Below are positions 1 through 8,678 of a stretch of 39,020 nt of DNA, in pieces. This DNA comes from Methanomassiliicoccaceae archaeon (GTDB lineage: Archaea; Thermoplasmatota; Thermoplasmata; Methanomassiliicoccales; Methanomethylophilaceae): assembly GCA_016284295.1 (NCBI GenBank), contig JAEEOP010000018.1, positions 1-39,020 on the forward strand, in the 5' to 3' direction. The notes under the pieces were generated by a model. It did not search any database, was not told the origin of the DNA, and saw only the letters and a list, made by a program, of their open reading frames with translations. Within the stretch, counting starts at the first letter, position 1. Every line of letters begins with the position of its first letter. The position numbers and the translations under genes are program-made.

Positions 1-66
1 GCCCAGATTTGAACTGGAGTTACGTGCACCCCAAGCACGAAGGATACCAAGCTACCCCACGGGCCC
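1..66 (-). tRNA. tRNA-Pro (anticodon GGG), 3' end cut by window edge
   Basis: On the minus strand the acceptor 5' strand GGGCCCG (66 to 60) is followed by a D arm with GGTAGCTTGGTA, then an anticodon stem-loop CGTGC-TTGGGGT-GCACG, which puts GGG at positions 34-36. The T arm has GTTCAAATC. The 3' side of the acceptor falls outside the window. A TATA-like stretch lies about 25 bp upstream of the 5' end. Confidence 0.93.
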
Positions 67-89
67 GACAGAATCGGGGTAATCTGTTT

Positions 90-99
90 TTATTTAAAT
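90..99 (-). promoter_or_regulatory. TATA box for tRNA-Pro
   Basis: The minus strand reads GATTTAAATA here, about 25-30 bp before the tRNA 5' end at 66. That is the archaeal TATA-box distance, and the flanking DNA is AT-rich. Confidence 0.6.
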
Positions 100-114
100 C
101 TTTATTGGTTAAGT

Positions 115-148
115 CCCTGCCTGGGAATGGCTCCCAGACAGGGTTTTT
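115..148 (+). terminator. Hairpin with T5 tract
   Basis: CCCTG-c-CTGGGA (115-126), loop ATGG plus one base, then TCCCAG-a-CAGGG (132-143) form an 11-bp stem with one mismatch. TTTTT follows on the plus strand. The hairpin sits just beyond the 3' end of rpoN, which runs on the other strand, so it could serve as an mRNA 3' structure for the ribosomal operon. The T tract favours termination of plus-strand transcription. Confidence 0.45.
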
Positions 149-155
149 GACGGTT

Positions 156-347
156 TCATCCTAGAGGCGCGATCTCGCCGATCAGATCAGCATGAGAGAC
201 GATCATCCTGCGGCAGCAGTATCTCTCGAAGCCGAGGTCGTCCAGGACGTCCTTGGCGTTCTCGCCTGCTTTGACGCGCTTAGCGTACTCGGGGTAGGCG
301 GAGCCCACGACCTTTCCGCATGTGAAACATCTCACTGGAATTATCAT
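156..347 (-). CDS. rpoN: RNA polymerase subunit N (Rpb10 homologue)
   Basis: This 63-residue protein matches the small zinc-binding subunit RpoN/Rpb10 of archaeal RNA polymerase along its whole length. It begins [13 protein letters not shown] and has the second cysteine pair in RYCCRRM; CxxC plus CC is the family's zinc site. It is the last gene of the cluster rpl18e-rpl13-rps9-rpoN, an arrangement common in archaea, and starts 9 bp after the rps9 stop. The stop codon is TGA. The bacterial sigma-54 gene of the same name is unrelated. Confidence 0.97.
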   Translation of the reverse strand: MIIPVRCFTCGKVVGSAYPEYAKRVKAGENAKDVLDDLGFERYCCRRMIVSHADLIGEIAPLG

Positions 348-356
348 GCTATCACT

Positions 357-758
357 TCAACGGTAGGACTTCTGCTTCTTTGCACGTGCTCCGGGTCCCT
401 GGGGGTTCTTAGGCAGTTTCCTCCTGTCATCGTTGATGATAAGAGTCCTGTCGTAAGCCCTGAAGACAGCCTCGAGCTCTTCGTCCTTGTAGAACTGGAC
501 GAGTCCCCTGGCGATAGCGGTCCTTGCTGCGGCCGCCTGACCCATGACTCCTCCACCGTTCACAGTGACGGCGATGTCGACTTTCTCTGCCTTCTCCGGG
601 ACGAGACCGAGGGGCTCCTCGATCTTCAGCCTTGCGAGCTCGGGCGTGAAGACATCGATAGGGACCTTGTTGATGGTGACCTTTCCGGTACCTGCCTTGA
701 CGACGGCCCTAGCGATAGCGGTCTTCCTCTTTCCACTTGTGTTTACGCACTCAACCAT
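357..758 (-). CDS. rps9: 30S ribosomal protein uS9
   Basis: This 133-residue small-subunit protein starts MVECVNTSGKRKTAIARA, the typical archaeal uS9 opening. It ends with the basic tail (GARAKKQKSYR) that reaches toward the P-site tRNA. The alanine-rich GQAAAARTAIARGLV segment is the conserved core. The ATG at 758 lies a few bases after the TGA of rpl13, so the pair is very likely co-translated. Stop TGA. Confidence 0.97.
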   Translation of the reverse strand: MVECVNTSGKRKTAIARAVVKAGTGKVTINKVPIDVFTPELARLKIEEPLGLVPEKAEKVDIAVTVNGGGVMGQAAAARTAIARGLVQFYKDEELEAVFRAYDRTLIINDDRRKLPKNPQGPGARAKKQKSYR

Positions 759-762
759 GGGA

Positions 763-1188
763 TCATCTCACTTTTGAACCCAGGAATTTGGATACGGCTC
801 CCAGGGTCGTGTAGTAACCGCCGAACTTCTTGACTGCTCCCTCAGGCTTCTCCATCTCGACTTCCTGGAACTGTTTGGGGGTTCCGACGAAGACGTGGAG
901 TCTCCTGTAGGCATCTCTTCCGCTGGTGGATGTCCAGGGGATCATTCCTCTGACACACCTCTTGAACAGGAGATCTGCCCTGCGGGGGTAGAACGGTCCT
1001 TTCCTCTTGGTTGTGTCTCCGCGGTCGACCTTTGCCTTGAAGTCGGCGAAGATGGTCTCCTTCTTTCCGGTGATGACAATGGCCTCTGCATTGACGACGA
1101 CGATCTCCTCGCCGTTCATTATCCTCTTCGCGACGATGGCTGCGAGCCTGCCGTGAATCAGATTCCTTCCGTCGATAACTGTAACCAT
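763..1188 (-). CDS. rpl13: 50S ribosomal protein uL13
   Basis: This 141-residue protein has the uL13 opening MVTVIDGRNLIHGRLAA and the conserved GPFYPRRADLLFKRCVRGMIP segment. I start it at 1188 rather than three codons upstream at 1197, because GAGGTGA lies about 6 bases before the ATG at 1188. The stop of rpl18e (1194-1196) falls within this leader, giving tight operon spacing. Stop TGA. Confidence 0.96.
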   Translation of the reverse strand: MVTVIDGRNLIHGRLAAIVAKRIMNGEEIVVVNAEAIVITGKKETIFADFKAKVDRGDTTKRKGPFYPRRADLLFKRCVRGMIPWTSTSGRDAYRRLHVFVGTPKQFQEVEMEKPEGAVKKFGGYYTTLGAVSKFLGSKVR

Positions 1189-1193
1189 GCAAA

Positions 1194-1553
1194 TCACCTC
1201 ATGATCCTGACACCGGTTCCCTTGGGGTTCTCCTTTGCGAGCTCCTCGATGGACAGTGTCTTTCCGCCAGCGGCTACGATTGCTTTTGCGGCAGCATCGG
1301 AGAAGCTGTATGCGGCTACTGTTACCTTCTTGCTGATGCTACCTGCTGCGAGTACCTTACCAGGGACGAGGATTGTCTCTCCATCCTTGGCATATCTCTC
1401 GATTTTGCTGAGATTCGCTTCGGCCCAGTTCCTCTTGGGTTTCTCGAGCCTAAGCGCGATGTCTCGCCAGATAGCAGCGTTGTTGTCCCTGGTGATTGCC
1501 TTCAGATTATCGATCGTGGCAACCAACTGGGGGTTTGTCTTTGTTGCTGTCAT
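1194..1553 (-). CDS. rpl18e: 50S ribosomal protein eL18
   Basis: This 119-residue archaeal/eukaryotic-type protein carries NPQLVATIDNLK near the start, the LEKPKRNWAEANLSKI segment, and the VPGKVLAAG and GVRIMR motifs of eL18. The frame stays open for 24 codons upstream, but that part has no family similarity and contains the promoter. The ATG at 1553 is preceded by GGGAG about 10 bases away. It is the first gene of the ribosomal/RNA polymerase cluster. Stop TGA. Confidence 0.96.
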   Translation of the reverse strand: MTATKTNPQLVATIDNLKAITRDNNAAIWRDIALRLEKPKRNWAEANLSKIERYAKDGETILVPGKVLAAGSISKKVTVAAYSFSDAAAKAIVAAGGKTLSIEELAKENPKGTGVRIMR

Positions 1554-1599
1554 TTTTCTGACTCTCCCGACATTGGGTAACCGCTTGTATACACGTCCC

Positions 1600-1609
1600 C
1601 AATATAAAC
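1600..1609 (-). promoter_or_regulatory. TATA box of the rpl18e operon
   Basis: The minus strand reads GGTTTATATT, about 50 bp before the eL18 ATG. This leaves room for a short leader holding the GGGAG ribosome-binding site. Transcription would run through rpl18e-rpl13-rps9-rpoN. Confidence 0.6.
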
Positions 1610-1651
1610 CTAACCCTGATTTCACTTACGTACGCGCGTATGGAGGAATCA

Positions 1652-2998
1652 CTATCCTTCGCGGTACGCCAGGGCCTTCCGGAGGAAGTTGTAGGGGACG
1701 TCGGGGTTCGAATAGAAGTACAGATGAGGGTATCCTGCGACCAGGCCGCCCTCCTCGTGCATACACATGTACTCCTTGCCGTTGGTCTTGACGGCCTTCC
1801 AGGAATCCCCGCAGTTGTCACTGTCCCAGTAGTGGAATTCGTGACCTTTGACAGGACCGTCCCTGAGCACCGATCCGGGGTCGTCGGAGGACACGGTTAT
1901 GTATCCGAACCTGGAGAGCTTCCCTGTGTTCCTGACCTCCCCGCGGATGACGCCGCAGGCGTCATGCATGTTGCCGTCCGCATCCTCGAGCCTATCGTGA
2001 AGGTACATGAAACCGCCGCATTCGGCGAGGCAGGGCATCCCGGCGGCGATATGCTCGCGGATGTCCTTCATCATCGATTTGTTGGCGCACAGCTTGGAAG
2101 CGTGCAGTTCAGGGTATCCTCCCGAGAGGACTATGGCGTCCACATCGGGCAGATGCTCATCATTGAGAGGGGAGAACTCCACGATCTCCGCGCCCATGGA
2201 CCTCATGATCTCCACGTTGTCCTCGTATGTGAAGCAGAACACGTCGTCCTGCGCGAGGCCTACCCTGACGGGCCTATCGAGCCTCCTGATCTCAGGGGCC
2301 TTGGCCTCCATCTCCGGAGCGGAGGATGCGAGGTCGATGAGGGCATCTATGTCCAGTGACTCCTCCAGGACCTCCGCCAGCTGGTTGAGCTTCTCGCGGA
2401 GCTCCTCTATCTCGTTGGGAAGGACCAGACCCAGATGCCTGCTCTCCAGCACCAGGTGGCTGACCTTGGGGACGTACCCTATCGGCCTGATGCCCATCTT
2501 TTCCACCTCAGGAGCGATCATGTCGAAGACCTTCTGGGACATCTGGTTGAATATGACGCCCCTGATGTTGTTCTCCGTGAAACCCAGGAATCCCTTCAGC
2601 GTGGCGAGGTTGGATATGCTCGCCCCTTTAGCATTTATCAGAAGCACCACGGGGGCGTCGAGCTTCCTCGATACGTCGTGGGAGCTTGCCTCCATGCTGA
2701 GCACGCTGTTGCCGTCGTAGAAGCCCATGACCCCCTCGATAACGGAGATGTCGTTCTCGGATGCGGTCCTGGAGAACAGGTACCTGAGGGTGTCGTCGTC
2801 CACGAAGAACGCGTCCAGGTTCTTGGACCTGGTCCCGATGACCCTGCTGTGGAACATCGGGTCGATGTAATCCGGGCCGCACTTGAAGGATGCGACCTTT
2901 AGTCCTCTGTTGACCAGCGCCTGCAGGATACCGCAGGTCACGAGGGTCTTCCCGCTGCCACTCGAAGGCGCGGCTATCAAGAACCTCGGGAGAGTCAT
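1652..2998 (-). CDS. cbiA: Cobyrinate a,c-diamide synthase (ends TAG-TGA)
   Basis: CbiA amidates the a and c carboxylates of cobyrinate using glutamine and ATP, the last corrin step encoded in this window. The N-terminal half is a dethiobiotin-synthetase-like ATPase with P-loop APSSGSGKT (about residues 9-17) and KCGPDYIDP. The C-terminal half is a class I glutamine amidotransferase with the nucleophile region MPCLAECGGFMYL and a late HFHYWD/HLYFYSNP region. It has 448 residues, normal for the family. The ATG at 2998 overlaps the cbiT stop as ATGA; the frame stays open further upstream only as an antisense-like artefact of the CbiT region. The frame meets TAG at 1652-1654 and TGA at 1649-1651, so if UAG is read as an amino acid the protein gains one residue. 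Confidence 0.95.
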   Translation of the reverse strand: MTLPRFLIAAPSSGSGKTLVTCGILQALVNRGLKVASFKCGPDYIDPMFHSRVIGTRSKNLDAFFVDDDTLRYLFSRTASENDISVIEGVMGFYDGNSVLSMEASSHDVSRKLDAPVVLLINAKGASISNLATLKGFLGFTENNIRGVIFNQMSQKVFDMIAPEVEKMGIRPIGYVPKVSHLVLESRHLGLVLPNEIEELREKLNQLAEVLEESLDIDALIDLASSAPEMEAKAPEIRRLDRPVRVGLAQDDVFCFTYEDNVEIMRSMGAEIVEFSPLNDEHLPDVDAIVLSGGYPELHASKLCANKSMMKDIREHIAAGMPCLAECGGFMYLHDRLEDADGNMHDACGVIRGEVRNTGKLSRFGYITVSSDDPGSVLRDGPVKGHEFHYWDSDNCGDSWKAVKTNGKEYMCMHEEGGLVAGYPHLYFYSNPDVPYNFLRKALAYREG

Positions 2999-4977
2999 CT
3001 GCCCCTCACCACTGCGATGTACACCGGATTCTGAGCAGTCATCAGATGGTACCTTCCGAGCTTCCTCGCCTTGGAGACGTTGATGCATGAGAAGTCCTCC
3101 TCCACCAGGCCGAACTCCTTTATGACCTGGGTGGTCTCCTCCAGGGTCTCGATGGTGACAGAGTTGATCACGATCCTTATGTCGGGGTTCTTGTCCAGGA
3201 GGCACTTCACGATGTCCTTCAGGTTGCCCGAGGATCCTCCGATGAACGCGTGCGTCGGGACGGGGAGGTCCGTCATGGCCTCCGGTGCCAGACCCCTTAT
3301 CACCTGCAGGTTCGGCGTCTTGAACTTCAGCTTGTTGACCTCTATCAGGTCGGCGGCGGGATCCTCCTTCTCTATCGCATAGACCATTCCGTTCACGGCG
3401 CAGAGCGCCATCTCGATCGAGACGGAGCCGGTACCCGCCCCGATATCGTAGATCACCGAATCGTCGCTGAGCTTCAGCTTGGCCACGGACAGCGCCCTGA
3501 CCTCGCTCTTCGTCATGGGGGCGTCGCCCCTGGTGAACTCCTCGTCGGGGATGCTTATCGGGTTCGATGTAACTGGGGAATCGTTCTCGATCAATGCCAC
3601 GCAGAGCTTGCCGAAATGCTCCTCCAGGATCTGCTGCGGTGTGCCGGTGAAGACCTTCTCCGTCTCGTATCCGAAGTCCTGGCCGACGGTGATCCTGACG
3701 TCCATCCCGTACTCGATGAACTACCTCGCCATGGCGTGGACGGTGTCCTCCTCGGACAGCAGCGTGAACAGCTTGCGGTGGATCCTGCTGAGGCCTATGA
3801 GGTTTGCGTCCCTTCCGTGGGCGCTCGTCATGTACACGTCCTGCCAGGATACGCCTATCTTGGAGCACAGGTACACCGCTGATGATATGCCCGGTTCGGT
3901 GTGGACGTCGAACTCGTCGCGGTCGATGCTGTCGAGAAGCTTCCTGGCCCCACTGTAGAACCCTATGTCCCCGGACATCAGGACCGCCACGTTGCGGTAG
4001 TTCGGATTGTCCCTCAGGTACGCGATTATCGCATCGGACCTGTACTCCTCAAGCACGGTCTTCCCCATGGCCACCGATTCGACCATCCTCTTGGCCCCGA
4101 CCACCAGGTCGGAGCAGTCTATCCTCTGCTTGGCGGAGAGGGTCAGCCCGTTGCCGCCCATCCCGATGCCGATTATGCTTATCTGCCTCTTGGCCGAATC
4201 ATCTGTCCTGTCCATCTTCAATCCCAACCTGCCCTCCAGGAGCTCCAGTACCTCTCCGTAGGTCCTGCCCTCCTCCTTGGGCCTCTCTATGAGCACCACG
4301 GTCGCTCCGGCCCTGATGGCCGCCCTGACCTTGTCCTCGTATCCGCCGGATGTCCCCGAATCCTTGGTGACCAGGTACTTCGCCCCTATCTGCTTCAGCG
4401 TGGCGTAGTTGGTCTCCTCGGAGAACGGCCCCTGGGCGCAGATCAGGTTCTTGCCTGAGAACCCGTACTCGGCGCACTTCTGGACCGATTCGATCGTAGA
4501 CAGGACCCTTGCGGTCACCCTCTCCTTGTAGTCCGGGATCTGGGTGTAGAGGGCTATGTCCTTGGACCCCGTGGACGCCAGTATGTTGCCGTCCTTGTCC
4601 TTCAGGTAATCGACCGCCTCCTGGACGGACGACACCTTCACTATGGAATCGGAATCCGTGTCGGACTCCGACCTCTTCAATCTGATGTATTCTGCACCGG
4701 TGGCCTCGCAGGCCTGCCTAATATGCTCGGTGATGTTCATCGCGTACGGATGGGTGGCGTCGACCACGATGCCGTAGCCGTTCTTGCGTATGACATCGGC
4801 TATCCCCTCCGCGCCCCCGCAGCTCCCGACCTTGACGTCGATGTTGGGATCATAGCCCATCACCTCGGCGCCGTACTCGGTGGCCACCCTGACATGGACG
4901 TCCGCTCCCGCGTCCGCCAGCGCCTTGGACAGCCTCCTCCCCTCGGATGTACCGGAGAAGATGAACACACTGTTCAA
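2995..4977 (-). CDS. cbiJET: CbiJ-CbiE-CbiT fusion with in-frame UAG (codon 419)
   Basis: One continuous frame of 660 residues if UAG is decoded. Residues 1-252 are CbiJ (precorrin-6A reductase, cobalt pathway): FSGTSEGRRLSKAL, DATHPYAMNITEHIR. Residues about 264-465 are CbiE (C5 methyltransferase): ISIIGIGMGGNGLTL, MSGDIGFYSGAR, TEPGISSAVYLC, TSAHGRD. Residues about 473-660 are CbiT (C15 methylation and C12 decarboxylation): the Rossmann motif DIGAGTGSVSIEMA at 511-524. The TAG (3721-3723) lies in the C-terminal half of CbiE; after it the same frame gives FIEYGMDVRITVGQDFGYET, the expected end of CbiE, and then CbiT. A conventional reading makes a CbiJ-truncated-CbiE protein (3721-4977) and a CbiT with a stray CbiE tail (2995-3705). 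The start is TTG, overlapping the cbiG stop as TTGA. Confidence 0.9.
3721..3723 (-). other. In-frame UAG in CbiE domain (candidate pyrrolysine codon)
   Basis: The minus strand reads GCC ATG GCG AGG TAG TTC ATC GAG. The frames on the two sides are identical, since the two halves start 1272 bases (424 codons) apart, so no frameshift is involved. The residue falls in the helix before the last strands of CbiE. Confidence 0.85.
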
Positions 4978-6002
4978 AGGAACTTCACCTCCATCGGCCT
5001 GCGGCAGATGGCGATGGTCATGCCGTCCTTCGCGGTCTTCCTCCTGATCAGCTCGCCGCCGAACGGCCTGACGGCCGACCTCTCGCAGACGCAGTCCACG
5101 GACGTGACTGATTTTACGAACTCAGACTTAGAGAAATCCCCTTCGAGGGACATTAGCTCCTCCGACGTGTAGAAGTTGGCCGGCACCCTGTACCTTCTGG
5201 CGAGTGACAGGATCGCCTCCTCGTCCTTCTTCAGGTCCACGCTGCATACGGCCCCGACGCGCTGGGATGGTATGCCGTCCTCCTTGAGGACGGACTCCAC
5301 GAACTCCTGCATCTTCCCGGGATCGGTGCCGCGCTTGCAGCCCACCCCCAGTATGATGTCCATGGGCACCAGCCTCATGGTAGTCCCGAATGGTTCTTTC
5401 GCGATGTCCATAGAGATGCTGACCCCGAACTCGCCGGAATCCGCCCTGGTCAGTCCGGCCGGCAGGTCCCCTGCGACGGGTATGTCTGATGTGAAACCGA
5501 CGAACGCATCGTCCAGTACCCTGACTGAAACATCCTGCGCCGTCCTGAGCCCCATGATCCTCAGGTTGTTGACCGTTGCGAACGTATCGACCGAGAACTT
5601 GCCGTTGAGGTCCGTGGCCGTCGTGATTATGGGCTCGGAGCCCAGGCGCTCCGCGATCCTCGCGGTCAGGGCGTTGGCACCTCCAATATGCCCTGCCAGA
5701 AGGGCGACGGCCCAGCGGCCGTGCTCGTCCATGCCGATGATGGCCGGGTCAACCGTCTTGGCCCTGATGTACGGCGCGATGTACCTGACGGCTATCCCTA
5801 TGGCGCCGATGTAGACTATCGCATCGCACTCCTCGAAGGACTTCCCTGTCCATTCTCCTGCCTTCTCCTCGATGCGCTGCACGCCCAGCGTGTCGCATTG
5901 CGTCTTGGCGAATATCCTGAGATCCTCCTCGGGGAACGCCTCCTTGAGCCTGATCACGGTCCTGCAACCGTTGGTTGAGAATGCTATCGCGTTGATCCTC
6001 AT
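4974..6002 (-). CDS. cbiG: Cobalt-precorrin-5A hydrolase
   Basis: CbiG opens the delta-lactone of cobalt-precorrin-5A and releases acetaldehyde. The 342-residue protein has the central domain signature MDEHGRWAVALLAGHIGGAN with LTARIA following, and the C-terminal domain opens with ILGVGCKRGT, as in the CbiG/CobE fold. The ATG at 6002 overlaps the cbiD stop as ATGA, and its own TGA overlaps the TTG start of cbiJET, so the genes appear translationally coupled. Confidence 0.95.
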   Translation of the reverse strand: MRINAIAFSTNGCRTVIRLKEAFPEEDLRIFAKTQCDTLGVQRIEEKAGEWTGKSFEECDAIVYIGAIGIAVRYIAPYIRAKTVDPAIIGMDEHGRWAVALLAGHIGGANALTARIAERLGSEPIITTATDLNGKFSVDTFATVNNLRIMGLRTAQDVSVRVLDDAFVGFTSDIPVAGDLPAGLTRADSGEFGVSISMDIAKEPFGTTMRLVPMDIILGVGCKRGTDPGKMQEFVESVLKEDGIPSQRVGAVCSVDLKKDEEAILSLARRYRVPANFYTSEELMSLEGDFSKSEFVKSVTSVDCVCERSAVRPFGGELIRRKTAKDGMTIAICRRPMEVKFL

Positions 6003-7132
6003 AACGACTCCTTCCTGATCTCGTCCAGCATCTCGTCGGCCAGGCTGGTCTTTCCAAGCAGCCCGTACACCGATGAGAACATCACCGCCGCGGTCCTGAT
6101 GCTACCGCCCGTGCGGTGGTTCATGTAGAACTCTATCTTGTCTATCAATAGTTTGGAGACATCCTCGATGAGATGCTCCTCGTTGATGACGTCCAACGCG
6201 TCATCCGTGGATATGCAGTCCATTATGCGGGTGACCGCGGTCATGCTCGCACCCGCCACAGCCGCATTCGCCGCCAGGATCTCCATCCTCGCATCGGCGT
6301 TGCGGGAGTGCGTGTTCATTATGCCTGCTGCGACCTTGACTATCTTCCCCAGGTTGGACACCAGCACGATGTCGCGCTTGATCTCGCATGCATAGTCGAG
6401 CATCTCACCGACGAAGTTGCTGCACTTCACCGCGGTCTCCGGGTCTATCCCCGGAAGGCTCTCGGAGAACTCCTTGCCGTAGTTGCCCGGCACCACCAGC
6501 AGGACCTGGTTGCCCTGGGAGCGCATGTTCATCTCGGTCTTGATCGTGTTCACCAGGGCTGTCTCGCTCATTGGTTCCACGATACCACTCGTTCCCAGGA
6601 TGGATATCCCGCCCACTATTCCAAGGCGGGGATTGAACGTCTTCTGCGCGATCTGCTCCCCCTCCGGCACGGATATGACTATGTCGAACCCGCCTTTGTA
6701 ATCGCTGGAGAAGCGCACGTCCTCAACGGCCTCCGCGATCATGCTCCTGGGGACGTGGTTGATGGCGGCGTTCCCGACGGGCTGGTCGAGTCCCTTCCTG
6801 GTGACCCTTCCCACACCGATGCCTCCGTCAATGCTTATCCCGGATTCCGCCTTGGTCACCTTGGAGTACACCAGCGTCCCATGGGTCGCGTCTATGTCAT
6901 CCCCGCCATCCTTCCTGACGGCGCACGATACCGAATCGCCTTCGAAGCGCATGTCCTCCACCGGCAGATCGAGGATGATCCCCTTCGGAGTGTGTATGCT
7001 CACGCGCTCCACCTTCTTCCCGGTCAGGAGCGCTTCAGTAGCGGCCTTCGTGGCCGCTGCGGCGCATGTACCGGTGGTGTGTCCGCGCTTAAGCATCTTG
7101 TTGTTCACGAAAACGTAGGAGTCATCACTCAT
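5999..7132 (-). CDS. cbiD: Cobalt-precorrin-5B C1-methyltransferase
   Basis: CbiD methylates C1 of the contracted corrin in the anaerobic pathway. The signature LKRGHTTGTCAAAATKAA lies near the N terminus, followed by DGGDDIDATHG, GGIGVGRVTRKGL and GTSGIVEPMSE, all typical of the family. Starting at 7132 gives 377 residues, the usual length; an ATG at 7150 would add six. No clear ribosome-binding site precedes either start. An AT-rich promoter lies 10-45 bp upstream, so a leaderless or near-leaderless message is likely. It is the first gene of the leftward cobalamin operon. Stop TGA. Confidence 0.95.
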   Translation of the reverse strand: MSDDSYVFVNNKMLKRGHTTGTCAAAATKAATEALLTGKKVERVSIHTPKGIILDLPVEDMRFEGDSVSCAVRKDGGDDIDATHGTLVYSKVTKAESGISIDGGIGVGRVTRKGLDQPVGNAAINHVPRSMIAEAVEDVRFSSDYKGGFDIVISVPEGEQIAQKTFNPRLGIVGGISILGTSGIVEPMSETALVNTIKTEMNMRSQGNQVLLVVPGNYGKEFSESLPGIDPETAVKCSNFVGEMLDYACEIKRDIVLVSNLGKIVKVAAGIMNTHSRNADARMEILAANAAVAGASMTAVTRIMDCISTDDALDVINEEHLIEDVSKLLIDKIEFYMNHRTGGSIRTAAVMFSSVYGLLGKTSLADEMLDEIRKESL

Positions 7133-7209
7133 GTTGCAAACCGTATCCATCCTATATACTACACTATTTATTTCTGTTTGGATTACCCATCCCAATAGAA
7201 GTTGAGTGC
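7133..7209. promoter_or_regulatory. Divergent cobalamin promoter region (cbiD / cbiL)
   Basis: This 77-bp AT-rich stretch separates the two opposed cobalamin operons. Rightward, CTATATACTA (about 7152-7161) lies about 50 bp before cbiL. Leftward, AGAAATAAATAG (about 7164-7175 on the minus strand) is about 25 bp before the possible ATG at 7150 and about 40 bp before that at 7132. I saw no cobalamin riboswitch; the space is too short for one. Confidence 0.55.
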
Positions 7210-7917
7210 ATGAAAGGTAAGTTATTCGGAATCAGTGTGGGGCCAGGAGACCCAGACCTGCTGACCCTGAAGGCCAAGCAGATATTGGATGAGTGCGACA
7301 TAATCGCCTACCCGGTGAAGACCGCGGGTGAAGGCAGCGTCGCACTCAACATCATCAAACCCAACGTCGACCTGTCCAACAAGGAGGTCAGAGAGTACGT
7401 GTTCTCCATGAACCCCGACTACACGGTCCGCGAGCAGGGCTGGAAGAAAGCCTACGACGACATCGCGTCGGCACTGGAGTCCGGGAAGGATATCGCCATG
7501 ATCACTCTCGGCGACCTCAGCATATTCAGCACCTACATGCGCATTGACAGGATGATCAAGTCGAGGGGGTTCGAGACCGAACTGGTCCCCGGAGTGCCCT
7601 CGTTCTGCCACGGCGCGTCCCTGGCCGGCATACCCCTGACCATGGGCGAGGAGGCCCTGGTCGTCATCCCGTTCAACACCGACAGGTCGGAGGCCCTCGA
7701 GAACGCCCTGGACAACTACGAGAACATCGTTGTCATGAAGGCCTTCAAGTCCGTCGACAGGATCGCGGACATGGTCGTCTCCAAAGGGAGGGACATCTCC
7801 TGCATCACGGTCATGAGCAACATCGGGATGGATGACGAATACATCGGACCCGTCATCAGGGGACGCGAATACGGTTACTTTACAACGCTTTTAATCAAGA
7901 AGGAGATGAAGGAATGA
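7210..7917 (+). CDS. cbiL: Cobalt-factor II C20-methyltransferase
   Basis: CbiL transfers a methyl group from SAM to C20 of cobalt-factor II. The 235-residue protein has the tetrapyrrole-methylase N terminus GISVGPGDPDLLTLKA, the second motif ITLGDLSIFSTYMRI and the central ELVPGVPSFCHGASLAGIPL, which fits the CbiL/CobI subgroup. It is the first gene of the rightward operon, and its TGA overlaps the cbiF ATG as ATGA. Confidence 0.95.
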   Translation: MKGKLFGISVGPGDPDLLTLKAKQILDECDIIAYPVKTAGEGSVALNIIKPNVDLSNKEVREYVFSMNPDYTVREQGWKKAYDDIASALESGKDIAMITLGDLSIFSTYMRIDRMIKSRGFETELVPGVPSFCHGASLAGIPLTMGEEALVVIPFNTDRSEALENALDNYENIVVMKAFKSVDRIADMVVSKGRDISCITVMSNIGMDDEYIGPVIRGREYGYFTTLLIKKEMKE

Positions 7918-8678
7918 TTACTTTTATCGGAGCAGGACCCGGAGACCCGGAATTGATCACAATCAAAGGAAAGAACAAGATCCTCGAGGCGGACGTCATC
8001 ATCTACGCCGGATCGCTGGTCAACCCCGCGGTCCTCGACGGTCACAAGGCCGATGCGAAGATCTACGACAGCGCATACATGCACCTGGACGAGGTCATCG
8101 AGGTCATGAAGAAGGCCGAGGACGAGGGCAAGAAGTGCGTCCGCGTGCACACCGGCGACCCCGCCATCTACGGCGCCCACAGGGAGCAGATGGACAGGCT
8201 CGACGAGCTGGGAATCGACTACGAGGTCATCCCCGGAGTCAGCTCCGCGTTCGGTACCGCCGCCGTCCTCAAGAAGGAGTACACCCTGCCCGGAGAGAAC
8301 CAGAGCCAGACCGTCATCTTCACCAGGATGGAGGGAAGGACCCCCATGCCCCCGGGAGAGAAGCTTGTCGACCTCGCGAGGCACAGGGCAACGATGGTCA
8401 TCTTCCTGTCCGTCGGATTCCTCGACGAGCTCTCCAAGCAGTGCATCGAGGGAGGATATCCCCCGGAGACCCCCGTCGCCGTCGTCTACAAAGCGACATG
8501 GCCCGACCAGAAGATCGTCATCGGAACGCTTGCCGACATCGAGCAGAAGGTCAAGGAGGCAGGCATCACCAAGACCGCCCTCACCGTGGTCGGAAACTTC
8601 CTGCAGGGCGACTACAACCTTTCGAAGCTCTACGACAAGCACTTCACCACCGAGTTCCGCAAGGCGGTGGATGAATGA
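7914..8678 (+). CDS. cbiF: Cobalt-precorrin-4 C11-methyltransferase
   Basis: CbiF methylates C11 of the corrinoid. This 254-residue tetrapyrrole methylase has FIGAGPGDPELITIKGK, VIIYAGSLVN, VHTGDPAIYGAHREQMD, and EVIPGVSSAFGTAAVL; the AGS and GDP.IYGA motifs are characteristic of CbiF/CobM. It overlaps cbiL upstream and cbiH downstream by 4 bp each. Confidence 0.95.
   Translation: MITFIGAGPGDPELITIKGKNKILEADVIIYAGSLVNPAVLDGHKADAKIYDSAYMHLDEVIEVMKKAEDEGKKCVRVHTGDPAIYGAHREQMDRLDELGIDYEVIPGVSSAFGTAAVLKKEYTLPGENQSQTVIFTRMEGRTPMPPGEKLVDLARHRATMVIFLSVGFLDELSKQCIEGGYPPETPVAVVYKATWPDQKIVIGTLADIEQKVKEAGITKTALTVVGNFLQGDYNLSKLYDKHFTTEFRKAVDE

Noticed and set aside
3705-3723. A frameshift or ordinary gene boundary between CbiE and CbiT.
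   Set aside because: The two sides are in the same frame and CbiE similarity continues over the stop, so a single TAG explains it without any indel.
2999-3868. The cbiA frame stays open for about 290 codons upstream of its start.
   Set aside because: It lies over CbiT/CbiE in another frame, shows arginine/glycine-rich shadow composition and no family match.
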